DNA of 16,161 nucleotides from Clostridia bacterium (GCA_030592085.1 JAUUZV010000031.1:1-16161), one strand, 5' to 3'; shown: positions 1 to 8,004, counted from the first letter of the stretch. Numbers and translations: made by a program. The notes: generated by a model from the letters alone, not told the origin.

Positions 1-553
1 ATCCAACTTCGCCATCTTCTAATTGTAAAGCAGTTGCTAAACCAGCATAAAAGCCAGCTTCTTGCTCTGCAAAGAAGATTGATACAGTATTTTCAGCTAC
101 AACTGGAGCCCAGTCGCCTACATGAGGATATCCATCTAGTAAGACAAACTTAGCATCAGGATATTTTGTTTGTGCTTCGAAAATAGTTGTTTCAAATTTG
201 TAACCAGGTGTTACGATGAATTTAAATCCAGCGTCATATAGGTTTCCAATTTCTGTTAGGTATTCAGCTTGTGTTGTTCCATCAGGTTTTAAATATTTAG
301 TTTCTAAACCAAAATCGTCAGCAGCTAGCAAAACGCCTTCCCATGTTCCTTGATTAAATGATTTGTCATCAATCGTACCAGCATCAGTTACCATACCAAC
401 TTTAAAATCAGTATTGTCACCAAATTCAACAGTAGGTGCAGCAGTTGGAGTCGGAGTAGCAGTAGGATCTTCTGTTGTATCTCCACCTGAACAACCGGCT
501 AATAATGCCATAACTAACATCAATGATAAGATGATTGATAATGTTTTTTTCAT
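1..553 (-). CDS. BMP/PnrA-type ABC transporter substrate-binding lipoprotein (partial, N-terminal part)
   Basis: The first 184 codons of a minus-strand gene are present; the rest lies beyond the left edge. The protein starts MKKTLSIILSLMLVMALLAGC, a lipoprotein signal peptide with an LAGC lipobox (Cys about residue 21). A Thr/Pro/Ala-rich tether follows (about 26-40). The mature domain begins FKVGMVTDAGTIDDKSFNQ, the signature of the Bmp/PnrA family (PF02608). Known members capture nucleosides or similar small ligands outside the membrane for an ABC importer of the BmpA/NupABC kind. The specificity of this one cannot be told from the fragment. The start is set by an AAGGGGG site at 562-568, 8 nt before ATG. 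It has its own promoter, so it need not be co-transcribed with the upstream minus-strand gene. Permease and ATPase genes, if linked, would lie outside the window. Confidence 0.93.
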   Translation of the reverse strand, partial: MKKTLSIILSLMLVMALLAGCSGGDTTEDPTATPTPTAAPTVEFGDNTDFKVGMVTDAGTIDDKSFNQGTWEGVLLAADDFGLETKYLKPDGTTQAEYLTEIGNLYDAGFKFIVTPGYKFETTIFEAQTKYPDAKFVLLDGYPHVGDWAPVVAENTVSIFFAEQEAGFYAGLATALQLEDGEVG

Positions 554-587
554 TTATGTGTCCCCCTTGTTTTTATTTTACTAAATT

Positions 588-618
588 ATTATACCATATA
601 TTTAGTATAATTAAACAA
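588..618 (-). promoter_or_regulatory. Promoter of the BMP lipoprotein gene
   Basis: On the minus strand a perfect TATAAT (588-593) is preceded by TGG (594-596), giving an extended -10 (TGGTATAAT). A weak -35, TTGTTT, lies at 613-618 with a 19-nt spacer. Transcription would begin near 581, leaving a leader of about 27 nt with the AAGGGGG ribosome site. No riboswitch-sized leader is present. Confidence 0.6.
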
Positions 619-638
619 CCTGTGAAAAAAATATTAAG

Positions 639-1664
639 TTAGAAAAAATAATCAATTTCACAATTAATTGAGTAGTCAATTAATTTTTCGATATCATATC
701 CACCTAGGTAGAATTGATACATCTTTTCATATTGAACATCATTTGCACCACCTGTGTAATAGCCAGATGGATATAAGTTTCTTAGGCCAGTAAAATAGAA
801 TTTATATAACTGATATCGCTTAGCATAAACACCAGTTGAATCATTAGTAACCATAGAACTAACTTCATTTAAGAATCCAATTGTTGCAGTAGCATTGGAT
901 GTCCTTTCAATAACAGGTACTAAGTTACGATAACAGATTTCTTGTCGTAAAATACTATAAAAAATAGCATCAAAATTTTCTTTTACTGATTCATCAAAAT
1001 AATAATGAGGTTGAATAAGAATAATATCAAATATTGGAGTAGTATTTGCTACAAAACCTAACTTCTTTATTACTTCAGCAGCATTTTCACCATAGCCATA
1101 ATATGGAATCCACATTAATTGTTTATCTAAGTATTCATGAACCCTAAAAGATAAATCATTCATAAATGAAAGTGAATAATTATCATAGATATTTTGATAA
1201 TCAACTTCACCAATAACAGCTTCTGTATTTAAGTAAACTCCTTTAATATTATTTTCCCAAATAATAGGAAAACTTTTTTCTATTTCTAATATGTAATCAT
1301 ATACTTTATCTAATGCTGTATCAAAATAATAAGGATGTGTCATAGATGTCATATGGGGAGTAGCAATCCAAATATTGGCATCAGGAATTTCTTGTGTAAT
1401 CCTTAACATTGTATAGAAAGTGCGAGGAATTAATTTAGTAATATAATTATCTTTAGAATGATCAAAGTCATCTAAACTAACAATTATATAATCTGTGATT
1501 CCACTTCTTTTCATTTCAAGAAAATCACCTTGGTCATAGTTGTGATCCATATAAATTAGTACAAAGTGAGAGATAGGTTCTTTAAAACTAGCAAATGTTG
1601 TAGGCGAAAATAAATTACCTACTACAATGACTACTATTAAAATTATATAACCAAGTTTTTTCAT
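639..1664 (-). CDS. Secreted DUF4855-like protein, possible TIM-barrel glycosidase relative
   Basis: The product is 341 aa from the ATG at 1664. Residues 1-25 look like a Sec signal peptide (MKKLG, hydrophobic IILIVVIVVG, then SPTTFA before Ser). No other membrane segment is evident, so it is probably exported. The core shows WIPYYGYG (about 185-192), FDIILIQPHYYFDE (about 213-226) and VPVIERTS (about 249-256). These resemble the WIPYY, QPNYFF and VEIE blocks of DUF4855 (PF16147), recalled from memory and not searched. A conserved-looking Glu lies in KGVYLNTE (about 141-148). DUF4855 function is not established; a glycoside-hydrolase-like barrel is inference. The reading frame extends upstream to a GTG at 1700, but that would place 12 residues before the signal peptide. 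Neither start has a Shine-Dalgarno site. Confidence 0.72.
   Translation of the reverse strand: MKKLGYIILIVVIVVGNLFSPTTFASFKEPISHFVLIYMDHNYDQGDFLEMKRSGITDYIIVSLDDFDHSKDNYITKLIPRTFYTMLRITQEIPDANIWIATPHMTSMTHPYYFDTALDKVYDYILEIEKSFPIIWENNIKGVYLNTEAVIGEVDYQNIYDNYSLSFMNDLSFRVHEYLDKQLMWIPYYGYGENAAEVIKKLGFVANTTPIFDIILIQPHYYFDESVKENFDAIFYSILRQEICYRNLVPVIERTSNATATIGFLNEVSSMVTNDSTGVYAKRYQLYKFYFTGLRNLYPSGYYTGGANDVQYEKMYQFYLGGYDIEKLIDYSINCEIDYFF
643..671 (-). terminator. Possible weak terminator inside the end of the DUF4855-like gene
   Basis: On the minus strand TCAATT and AATTGA (666-671 and 652-657) can pair around an 8-nt loop. They are followed by TTATTTTTT (643-651), which also encodes the final Tyr-Phe-Phe. 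A second T run lies at 625-631. The stem has only one G-C pair, so this is a tentative call. Confidence 0.22.
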
Positions 1665-1693
1665 AAATACATCATACAATAAAAAAGAACTGA

Positions 1694-1725
1694 TTGACAC
1701 ATGGTATTTAGTTATCTATTATAAT
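1694..1725 (+). promoter_or_regulatory. Promoter of the marR-ABC-ABC-MATE operon
   Basis: A consensus -35 TTGACA (1694-1699) is followed after 17 nt by TATTAT (1717-1722), or after 20 nt by a perfect TATAAT (1720-1725). Transcription would begin at about 1729-1732, giving a leader of about 30 nt with AAGGGG at 1747-1752. A minus-strand TATAAT overlaps it at 1718-1723, so the two divergent genes may share or compete for this site. Confidence 0.68.
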
Positions 1726-1730
1726 AGTTA
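1713..1730. promoter_or_regulatory. Candidate MarR operator: palindrome over the -10 region
   Basis: CTATTATAATAG (1716-1727) is a perfect 12-bp palindrome. With one mismatched pair it extends to TATCTATTATAATAGTTA (1713-1730). It covers the -10 elements of both divergent promoters, the place where a MarR dimer would block RNA polymerase. TAGTTA also recurs at 1709-1714, 1725-1730 and 1742-1747, at 16-17 nt spacing. Assignment to this MarR is inferred from position and symmetry. AT-rich palindromes can arise by chance. Confidence 0.5.
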
Positions 1731-1760
1731 TATTATATAAATAGTTAAGGGGTGTTTTTT

Positions 1761-2198
1761 ATGAATGATGAAAAAAATATGACTTTCTTACGATTAGTTA
1801 GACAGAATTCAAGGGGTATAAAACGAGAAATATTTAAAAAAATGAATACAGAAGATTTTTCTCATTCGCAGATTAATCTAATTTTACACTTAAATGGCGA
1901 TAAAAAGAGACCAATAAGCCTATTATCTAAAATTGTACAAGTTCAAAAAAGTAATATGACCACATTAATAGATTCATTAGAAAAAGAAAATATTGTTATT
2001 AGAAGTCGTGATTTAAGTGATAGACGAATAATACATTTAAATTTAACTAAAAAAGGGATTATAGTCAAAAATAAATTATTAGCAGAGTACCAACAACACT
2101 TAAGTGTTATATTAAATGATGTATCAGAGCAAGAATTAGATGAAGCAATTAAAAGTTTACTAGTGATAAAAGAAAAAATTTGGGGGGAATATGTTTAG
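1761..2198 (+). CDS. MarR-family transcriptional regulator
   Basis: This 145-aa protein has the length and layout of MarR repressors. The winged helix-turn-helix is clear: LSKIVQVQKSNMTTLIDSLEKEN (about 55-77) contains the recognition helix. RSRDLSDRRIIHLNLTKKG (81-99) is the beta-wing with the family D-x-R-R type motif (Asp87, Arg88, Arg89). N- and C-terminal helices would form the dimer interface. I chose ATG 1761 because AAGGGG (1747-1752) lies 8 nt upstream; an in-frame GTG at 1752 falls inside that ribosome site. As first gene of the operon, with a palindrome over the promoter, it most likely represses its own operon and is released by a transported drug-like ligand. The ligand is unknown. 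The gene overlaps the next by 8 nt. Confidence 0.93.
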   Translation: MNDEKNMTFLRLVRQNSRGIKREIFKKMNTEDFSHSQINLILHLNGDKKRPISLLSKIVQVQKSNMTTLIDSLEKENIVIRSRDLSDRRIIHLNLTKKGIIVKNKLLAEYQQHLSVILNDVSEQELDEAIKSLLVIKEKIWGEYV

Positions 2199-4023
2199 AA
2201 GGAATGCAAGTAAACATGATGAAAATCTACAGCGAGGGTTAGGTTTAATAAAAGAATTTTTATCAAAGAATTATATGAAATACATATATGGTTTGTTAGC
2301 AATAATTGTTGCAGATCTATGTACCATATTAACTCCAATATTATCAGGTAGAATAGTAGATGGGATTGTAGATACTGTTAATGGAACAGACAACTTAACA
2401 TCAAGACGATTACTAATATTGTGTAGTATATTTATTGGAATAGCTATGATTAAGATGTTAGCTAATTTTTTTACTAGACTATTTGTTTTAGGTGCAAGCT
2501 TTATTTTGGATTTTGGAACTAGAAGTGCCATGTTTAGTAAATTATTAGAATTAACAATGAATTATTATAACAAAAAATCATCAGGTGAAATCATGGCTTT
2601 ATCAACAAATGATTTAAGTGCTGTAACAAGGGCAATGGGCATGGGTATTATGCATGTTATAAACACTATAATATTATTAATTTTTAGCGTTGCATATTTA
2701 GCAATTAAGCTTAATGTTGGATTAACATTAGCAGTTTTTATACCATTTCCATTTCTAATTATTATAATATCTCAATTTGGTAAGTTTATACATAAACGTT
2801 TTAAAAAGGTGCAAGAATCTTTTGCAAGCCTAACTGGTAAAACTGAAGAAACGATAGGTGGAATAAGAGTAGTTAAATCTTTTGTTCAAGAAGAACATGA
2901 AATAGCTAATTTTGAAAAATTTAATGAAGAAAATTATCAAGCTAACGTTGCACTAGCAAAGGTTAGGGCAGTATTCCACCCTACATTGTCTTTACTATCA
3001 AATGTTACATACTTTATTTTACTAATTTTTGGTGGTCTAATTGCCATGGATGGGCAGATTTCTTTAGGAGAGTTTATTGTTGTAAATGGATTTTTAGGAA
3101 TGTTAGTACGTCCAATTACTTTTATTGGAATGATTATTAATTTTCTTCAAAGAGGAAAAGTATCACTTAGTAGAATCAGTGAATTACTTTATCAAAAAAC
3201 AGATATTTATGATGGTAAATTTAATGAGACAATAAAAGAAGATAAACTACCAGATAATTTACGTGGTGATATTATTATAAACAACTTATCCTTCACATAT
3301 GAAGAAAAAAAGATTAAAGCACTTGATAATATATCCATTAAACTTAAGCATGGTCAGACATTAGGGGTAATTGGAGAAGTAGGAAGTGGAAAAACAACAT
3401 TAGTAAATTTACTAACTCGAATATTTGATTTTGAAGAAAATCAAGGGCAAATTACAATAGATGGTTATGATATTAAGGAATTACCACTACATTACTTACG
3501 TGATAATATTGGTTATGTTCCACAAGATAATTTCTTATTCTCTGATACCATATCATATAATGTTAGTTTTGCTGAAAAGCAACATTCTAAGGAAGAGATT
3601 GAAGATGCTGTGAAAAAAAGTAATGTTTATGAAAATATTATGGAATTTCCAGATAAATTTGATACATTCTTAGGAGAAAAAGGTGTTAATGTTTCAGGAG
3701 GGCAGAAACAACGACTGTGTATTGCTAGGGCATTAATCCAAAAACGTCCAATTATGATATTTGATGATTGTTTATCTGCAGTTGATGTGGAAACAGAGAA
3801 AGAAATATTAGCGAATTTGCGAGATGAACGTGAAGGGAGAACCTGTATTGTCATTGCTCATCGTATTTCAACAATTAAAGATTCAGATTTAATTGTAGTT
3901 TTAGGTGATGGCAAAATCATAGAGTCAGGTACTCATGATGAATTAGTACTACTAAATGGTGAGTATAATAAAATGCACAGACTACAATTAATGGAAGAAC
4001 TTGAAGGGGGTGTTGCATCATGA
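2191..4023 (+). CDS. ABC multidrug exporter half-transporter, subunit with degenerate catalytic site
   Basis: A 610-aa type IV ABC exporter half, with a six-helix membrane domain (about 30-320) fused to a C-terminal nucleotide-binding domain (about 358-595). Walker A is GEVGSGKT (395-402), the signature motif is VSGGQ (501-505), Walker B is IMIFDD (521-526) and the switch His is 557. Asp526 replaces the catalytic Glu after Walker B, as in the degenerate-site subunits of heterodimeric exporters such as TM287, BmrC or LmrC. Its intact VSGGQ would complete the active ATP site of its partner, encoded immediately downstream. GGGGGGA (2182-2188) sits just before the ATG, and the start overlaps the marR stop by 8 nt. 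Likely role: drug or lipid-like substrate export at the plasma membrane. The substrate is not predictable. Confidence 0.93.
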   Translation: MFRRNASKHDENLQRGLGLIKEFLSKNYMKYIYGLLAIIVADLCTILTPILSGRIVDGIVDTVNGTDNLTSRRLLILCSIFIGIAMIKMLANFFTRLFVLGASFILDFGTRSAMFSKLLELTMNYYNKKSSGEIMALSTNDLSAVTRAMGMGIMHVINTIILLIFSVAYLAIKLNVGLTLAVFIPFPFLIIIISQFGKFIHKRFKKVQESFASLTGKTEETIGGIRVVKSFVQEEHEIANFEKFNEENYQANVALAKVRAVFHPTLSLLSNVTYFILLIFGGLIAMDGQISLGEFIVVNGFLGMLVRPITFIGMIINFLQRGKVSLSRISELLYQKTDIYDGKFNETIKEDKLPDNLRGDIIINNLSFTYEEKKIKALDNISIKLKHGQTLGVIGEVGSGKTTLVNLLTRIFDFEENQGQITIDGYDIKELPLHYLRDNIGYVPQDNFLFSDTISYNVSFAEKQHSKEEIEDAVKKSNVYENIMEFPDKFDTFLGEKGVNVSGGQKQRLCIARALIQKRPIMIFDDCLSAVDVETEKEILANLRDEREGRTCIVIAHRISTIKDSDLIVVLGDGKIIESGTHDELVLLNGEYNKMHRLQLMEELEGGVAS

Positions 4024-5837
4024 CTAGAATGAATAAAGGACCGGGTATGGGAAGTAGTGCTAGTCGTAGCATATCTCAAGATGAAAAACGAAAAATTGGA
4101 AAAGATTCAATGAAGCATCTACTAAAACATGCAATTCCATATTGGCCATGGTTTTTATTAGCCTTATTGTTAGTAACTATGATTACTGCTACAGTATTAG
4201 TACGACCATATCTACTTGGATTAGCTATTGATGATATTTATCTAGCCATTAGAAATCCAGAGTCAGTTTCTCAATATAAAGATCATATTATTCAATTAGG
4301 AATTATTTTTATTGCAGTGGCTGTATTACAATTTATAGTTGCTTATTTTAACACTATTATATTAAATGTTACTTCTGCAAAAATCATTAAAGCACTTAGA
4401 AGTAAGGTGTTTACTCATGTTATGTCACTACCATTTAGATATTTTGATAAAACACCAATTGGTAGTGTTGTAACTAGAATATGTAATGATACAAATGCTA
4501 TTAACGAAATGTATGTTAATGTACTTGTGAATTTTTTCAGAGATATTTTTATGATGGTTGGTGTAATTATTACAATGTTTTTCCTAGATGTGAAAATGAC
4601 ACTAGTAGTCTTATCAGTGTTACCATTGATGGCTTTTGCTGCAATACTATTTAGGAAAAAAGCTAGAAAAATTCATACATCAATAAGAGCACGACTATCT
4701 GCTTTAAATATTTTCTTATCAGAACATATATCAGGTATGAAGATTGTTCAATTATTTAATATGCAAAAAGTAAAACAAAGCGAATTTGATGAAATAAACA
4801 AACAATACAAAAATGAAAATAGAAGTAGAATTAAATTATGGGGAATATTTAGACCATTTATGGAAGTGGTTTCAGCTATTGCCTTAGGTTTAATCATGTG
4901 GGTTGGTGGTAAAGATGTATTAACATCTACCATAAGTATAGGACTTGTTTACATGTTTATAAATTATTCAGGTAAATTCTTTCAACCTATTATGAGTTTA
5001 ACTGAGATGTATAATACTACTCAAGCTTCATTAGTCTCAAGTGAACGAATTGAAGTTCTATTAAACACAAAAGCTGAGCAGAAACCAAAAGCCACAAAGA
5101 GTTTACAAAATGTAAAAGGTAAAATAGAATTTAAAAACGTTTGGTTTGCATATGATGAAGAAAATTGGATACTAAAGGATGTATCGTTTACTGTATTGCC
5201 TGGAGAAAAAATTGCCATTGTTGGAACAACAGGAGCAGGAAAAACCACAATAATCAGTTTAATTTTAGGATTTTATCGTCATCAAAAAGGAGATATATTA
5301 ATTGATGGTATTTCAATTAATGATGTGAATTTAAAAGAATTACGTAATGCTATTGGAACAGTTAGACAAGATGTATTCCTTTTTAAAGGTGATATTGAAA
5401 CTAATATTAAACTATATAACGATATTCCTACAGAGCAAGTTATAAAAGCTGCAAAAACAGTTAATGCTTCTAAGTTTATTAGTCAATTAGAAAATACATA
5501 CAAAGAGCAAGTTAACCAGAGAGGAACCACATTCTCAGAGGGACAACGACAGTTATTATCCTTTGCAAGAGCTTTAGTTAATAATCCTAAGATTTTACTA
5601 CTTGATGAAGCTACTTCAAGTGTAGATACAAACACTGAGTTATTAATTCAAGAGGGAATGTTACATATGATGGAAGGACGTACTTCAATTACTATTGCAC
5701 ATCGCTTGTCAACAATTGTACATTCTGATGTAATCTTATTTATACATAAGGGACGTATTAAGGAACAGGGAACACATAAAGAACTATTGAAGAAAAAAGG
5801 ATATTATTACGATTTATATACAATTCAATTTTCATAA
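4020..5837 (+). CDS. ABC multidrug exporter half-transporter, catalytic-site subunit
   Basis: A 605-aa partner of the preceding gene, with membrane domain about 40-335 and nucleotide-binding domain about 368-600. Walker A is GTTGAGKT (402-409), Walker B ILLLDE (525-530) with catalytic Glu530, and the switch His is 561. The signature motif is degenerate, FSEGQ (505-509) instead of LSGGQ. This mirrors BmrD/LmrD/TM288-type subunits: the pair would form one full ATPase site (this Walker A/B with the partner VSGGQ) and one weak site. An N-terminal extension of about 30 charged or Gly/Ser-rich residues (PGMGSSASRS) precedes the first helix, as in many YheH-like proteins. ATGA overlap couples translation to the upstream subunit, with AAGGGGG at 4004-4010. 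Confidence 0.94.
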   Translation: MTRMNKGPGMGSSASRSISQDEKRKIGKDSMKHLLKHAIPYWPWFLLALLLVTMITATVLVRPYLLGLAIDDIYLAIRNPESVSQYKDHIIQLGIIFIAVAVLQFIVAYFNTIILNVTSAKIIKALRSKVFTHVMSLPFRYFDKTPIGSVVTRICNDTNAINEMYVNVLVNFFRDIFMMVGVIITMFFLDVKMTLVVLSVLPLMAFAAILFRKKARKIHTSIRARLSALNIFLSEHISGMKIVQLFNMQKVKQSEFDEINKQYKNENRSRIKLWGIFRPFMEVVSAIALGLIMWVGGKDVLTSTISIGLVYMFINYSGKFFQPIMSLTEMYNTTQASLVSSERIEVLLNTKAEQKPKATKSLQNVKGKIEFKNVWFAYDEENWILKDVSFTVLPGEKIAIVGTTGAGKTTIISLILGFYRHQKGDILIDGISINDVNLKELRNAIGTVRQDVFLFKGDIETNIKLYNDIPTEQVIKAAKTVNASKFISQLENTYKEQVNQRGTTFSEGQRQLLSFARALVNNPKILLLDEATSSVDTNTELLIQEGMLHMMEGRTSITIAHRLSTIVHSDVILFIHKGRIKEQGTHKELLKKKGYYYDLYTIQFS

Positions 5838-5848
5838 AGGGAGTATTT

Positions 5849-7189
5849 TTGAATCAATCTAAAGAAAAAGACCTAACAAAAGGCGAAGTGCCTCATATAT
5901 TAAAAAAATTAACTATTCCAATGATTCTTGGAATTCTTGGGTTGGTTATTTTTAATTTAGTAGATACATATTTTGTGGGCAAATTAGGAACGCTTCAAAT
6001 AGCTGCATTAACTTATACATTTCCAGTTGTTTTGGTTATTAATAGTATTAATCTTGGTTTAGGGATAGGAGCTGCTGCTGTAATATCTAAAGCAGTGGGA
6101 GAGAATAATAGAGAAAAGGTAATTAGATTATCAACTGATAGCATAAGTTTAGGTATTGTTGTTGCAATTATTCTTGCAGTAGTAGGCGAATTTACAATAA
6201 AACCTCTTTTTACTGCACTTGGAGCGGATGAGCAGGTAATGGTGTATATTGTGCAATATATGAGAGTATGGTATGCAGGTGTTCCATTTGTAGTTATTCC
6301 AATGATAGGGAATAATGCAATTAGAGCGTTAGGAGATACAAAAACTCCTAGTATAGTTATGTTAGTGGCTGCAATTGTTAATACAATTATGGATCCGCTA
6401 TTAATATTTGGTTTAGGTCCTTTCCCAGAATTAGGTGTACAAGGGGCAGCAATAGCCACAGTAATAGCTAGATTTATTACTTTTGCTGTATCACTATATG
6501 TACTAATTATTAGAGAAAAAGTAATTGTAGTAAAAGTGATAAAAATAAAAGAAATGTTACATTCTTGGAAAGATATTCTATTTATTGGGCTACCAAATGC
6601 CATTGCTCGTGCGGTTAGGCCACTTGGAGCAGGAGTTATTACGCGAATTATTTCAGGTTTTGGCAATGTATATGTAGCAGCCTTTGGTATAGGCACTAGA
6701 ATTGAGTATTTCTCACTAGCTGTAGTTAGTGCTCTAGTTGCTGTTATTCCAGTATTTGTGGGACAAAATTTTGGTGGTAAACGAATTGATAGAATCAAAG
6801 AAGCAATACAAGTTAGCAAAAAATTTGTTATATATTATTCAATAGCAGCTTATATAATGTTATTTTTAATTGCCAGACCACTTGCTACACTTTTTTCAAA
6901 AGAAGCGGTTGTAATCGAAAATGTGGTGTTGTATATAAGGGTTGTTCCATTAGCATATGGATTCCAGGGAATTTTAATGATTATTAATGGTGCACTTAAT
7001 GCCATAAGAAAACCAATAAAAGCAGCTTTATTAAATATAATACAAATGTTAGGAGTGTATGTTCCACTTGCATATTTTTTATCAAAACCATTTGGCATGG
7101 TAGGAATTTTTATTAGCCTAGTAATCTCATATGTCATTTTAGGGACTATTTCCATAGGTATATTTAATAAGGAAATAAATACCTTATAA
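5849..7189 (+). CDS. MATE-family multidrug/Na+ (or H+) antiporter
   Basis: This 446-aa, highly hydrophobic protein has the usual MATE length and about 12 membrane segments. The N-terminal stretch HILKKLTIPMILGILGLVIFNLVDTYFVGKLG (about 16-47) and the half-repeat GLPNAIARAVRPLGAGVITRIISGFG (about 249-274) are typical of MatE (PF01554) proteins. The family exports cationic drugs or metabolites using ion gradients. The start is TTG at 5849: AAAGGGAG (5836-5843) overlaps the stop of the ABC subunit and lies 5 nt upstream, and no ATG is better placed. Position, 11 nt after the ABC pair with no promoter between, indicates co-transcription under the MarR regulator. It therefore probably contributes a second, ion-driven route to the same resistance response. 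Its stop overlaps the convergent DUF1189 gene. Confidence 0.92.
   Translation: MNQSKEKDLTKGEVPHILKKLTIPMILGILGLVIFNLVDTYFVGKLGTLQIAALTYTFPVVLVINSINLGLGIGAAAVISKAVGENNREKVIRLSTDSISLGIVVAIILAVVGEFTIKPLFTALGADEQVMVYIVQYMRVWYAGVPFVVIPMIGNNAIRALGDTKTPSIVMLVAAIVNTIMDPLLIFGLGPFPELGVQGAAIATVIARFITFAVSLYVLIIREKVIVVKVIKIKEMLHSWKDILFIGLPNAIARAVRPLGAGVITRIISGFGNVYVAAFGIGTRIEYFSLAVVSALVAVIPVFVGQNFGGKRIDRIKEAIQVSKKFVIYYSIAAYIMLFLIARPLATLFSKEAVVIENVVLYIRVVPLAYGFQGILMIINGALNAIRKPIKAALLNIIQMLGVYVPLAYFLSKPFGMVGIFISLVISYVILGTISIGIFNKEINTL
7167..7187. terminator. Weak hairpin at the convergent gene ends
   Basis: ATAAGG (7167-7172) and CCTTAT (7182-7187) form a 6-bp stem with a 9-nt loop exactly where the MATE gene and the convergent DUF1189 gene end. 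Being symmetrical it could act on both strands, but neither side has a good U tract. This is the only candidate I see at this junction. Confidence 0.22.
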
Positions 7190-7978
7190 TTTATCTTCTG
7201 TTTCTACTTTAGGGAAAATATGTTTCATTCCATTGTAATGATATAGAACTCCTATTAAAACATAAATTAATTGAAGATACTCAAAATTCATTCCAAGAGA
7301 TAAAATAATTGTTATCATAAGAAGTGGTAATGTTGATGCAAAACATGCAACCATATAACCATCTCGTAATTTAAGTTTAGGGATTTTTCTAAACCTAGCG
7401 ATTGAATTACCAAATAATCCAATTATTAATGCACCAATTTGAATTAAAAATATGAAAAAGAATATTAGAAGAGCTACTGTGAAAATATTTGTGTATTTTA
7501 ATATTGATAAATATGTTATTAAAACGCTTTTATCAATGGTGGTTTCAGGAATAAATTCAGTGATATCTTGATATGAGTAAGCTAAATCTATAGTATCTAT
7601 TCTAAGATATAATTGATCTTTTTCTATTAATATTAATGAAGAATAATCACGATAATTAGCTTCATTAACAACACCACTATCATCAATCATAATTAAAAAA
7701 CCTTTATCGGCCTCATCATAGATTGTATATGGACTAGTACCGTCAACTATGAGTTGATTATCTTCAATAACGAAATCAGGACAATTACTTTCAAATACTT
7801 CATAAACTTGATCATATGATTGTGCATTTGAAAATCCCACTGGAAGATAAATTATTAATCCTAATAAAAATGAAAGAATAGTAAGGTATAAAAAACCCTT
7901 CCATTTCTTCATTGTGTAAATTTCTTTGTAATAGTTAAAATCATATAGAGATTTAATAAAACTCTTTAATAAGTACAT
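7184..7978 (-). CDS. DUF1189-family membrane protein
   Basis: A 264-aa integral membrane protein. The N-terminus MYLLKSFIKSLY followed by KGFLYLTILSFLLG matches the usual opening of DUF1189 (PF06691) proteins, which supports the start at 7978 over Met23. GAAAGGA lies 7 nt before that ATG. Membrane segments are about 28-47, 166-189, 208-229 and 233-247. A region of about 115 residues between the first two is probably extracytoplasmic and is rich in Asp, Ile and Tyr. RFRKIPKLKLRDGYMVACFASTLPLLM (about 195-221) fits the conserved C-terminal part. The function of the family is not established. The gene stands alone, divergent from uvrB and convergent with the MATE gene (6-nt overlap of stop regions). 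The family call is from memory of its pattern. Confidence 0.78.
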   Translation of the reverse strand: MYLLKSFIKSLYDFNYYKEIYTMKKWKGFLYLTILSFLLGLIIYLPVGFSNAQSYDQVYEVFESNCPDFVIEDNQLIVDGTSPYTIYDEADKGFLIMIDDSGVVNEANYRDYSSLILIEKDQLYLRIDTIDLAYSYQDITEFIPETTIDKSVLITYLSILKYTNIFTVALLIFFFIFLIQIGALIIGLFGNSIARFRKIPKLKLRDGYMVACFASTLPLLMITIILSLGMNFEYLQLIYVLIGVLYHYNGMKHIFPKVETEDKL

Positions 7979-8004
7979 AATAAAATCCTTTCAAACTATT
8001 TGCT

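Noticed and set aside
363..584. A 73-codon plus-strand open frame over the lipoprotein start
   Set aside because: It is the complement of the signal peptide and Thr/Pro linker of the BMP lipoprotein, whose own motifs and ribosome site are unmistakable.
554..638. A purine or other riboswitch before the BMP lipoprotein
   Set aside because: The predicted leader is only about 27 nt and the whole gap about 85 nt, and no conserved aptamer-like helices are seen.
6013..6819. A 268-codon open frame on the minus strand inside the MATE gene
   Set aside because: It is exactly antisense to a convincing MATE protein, its translation has no recognisable domain, and it is rich in Thr/Ile/Pro as expected for the complement of hydrophobic codons. 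There is no good ribosome site.
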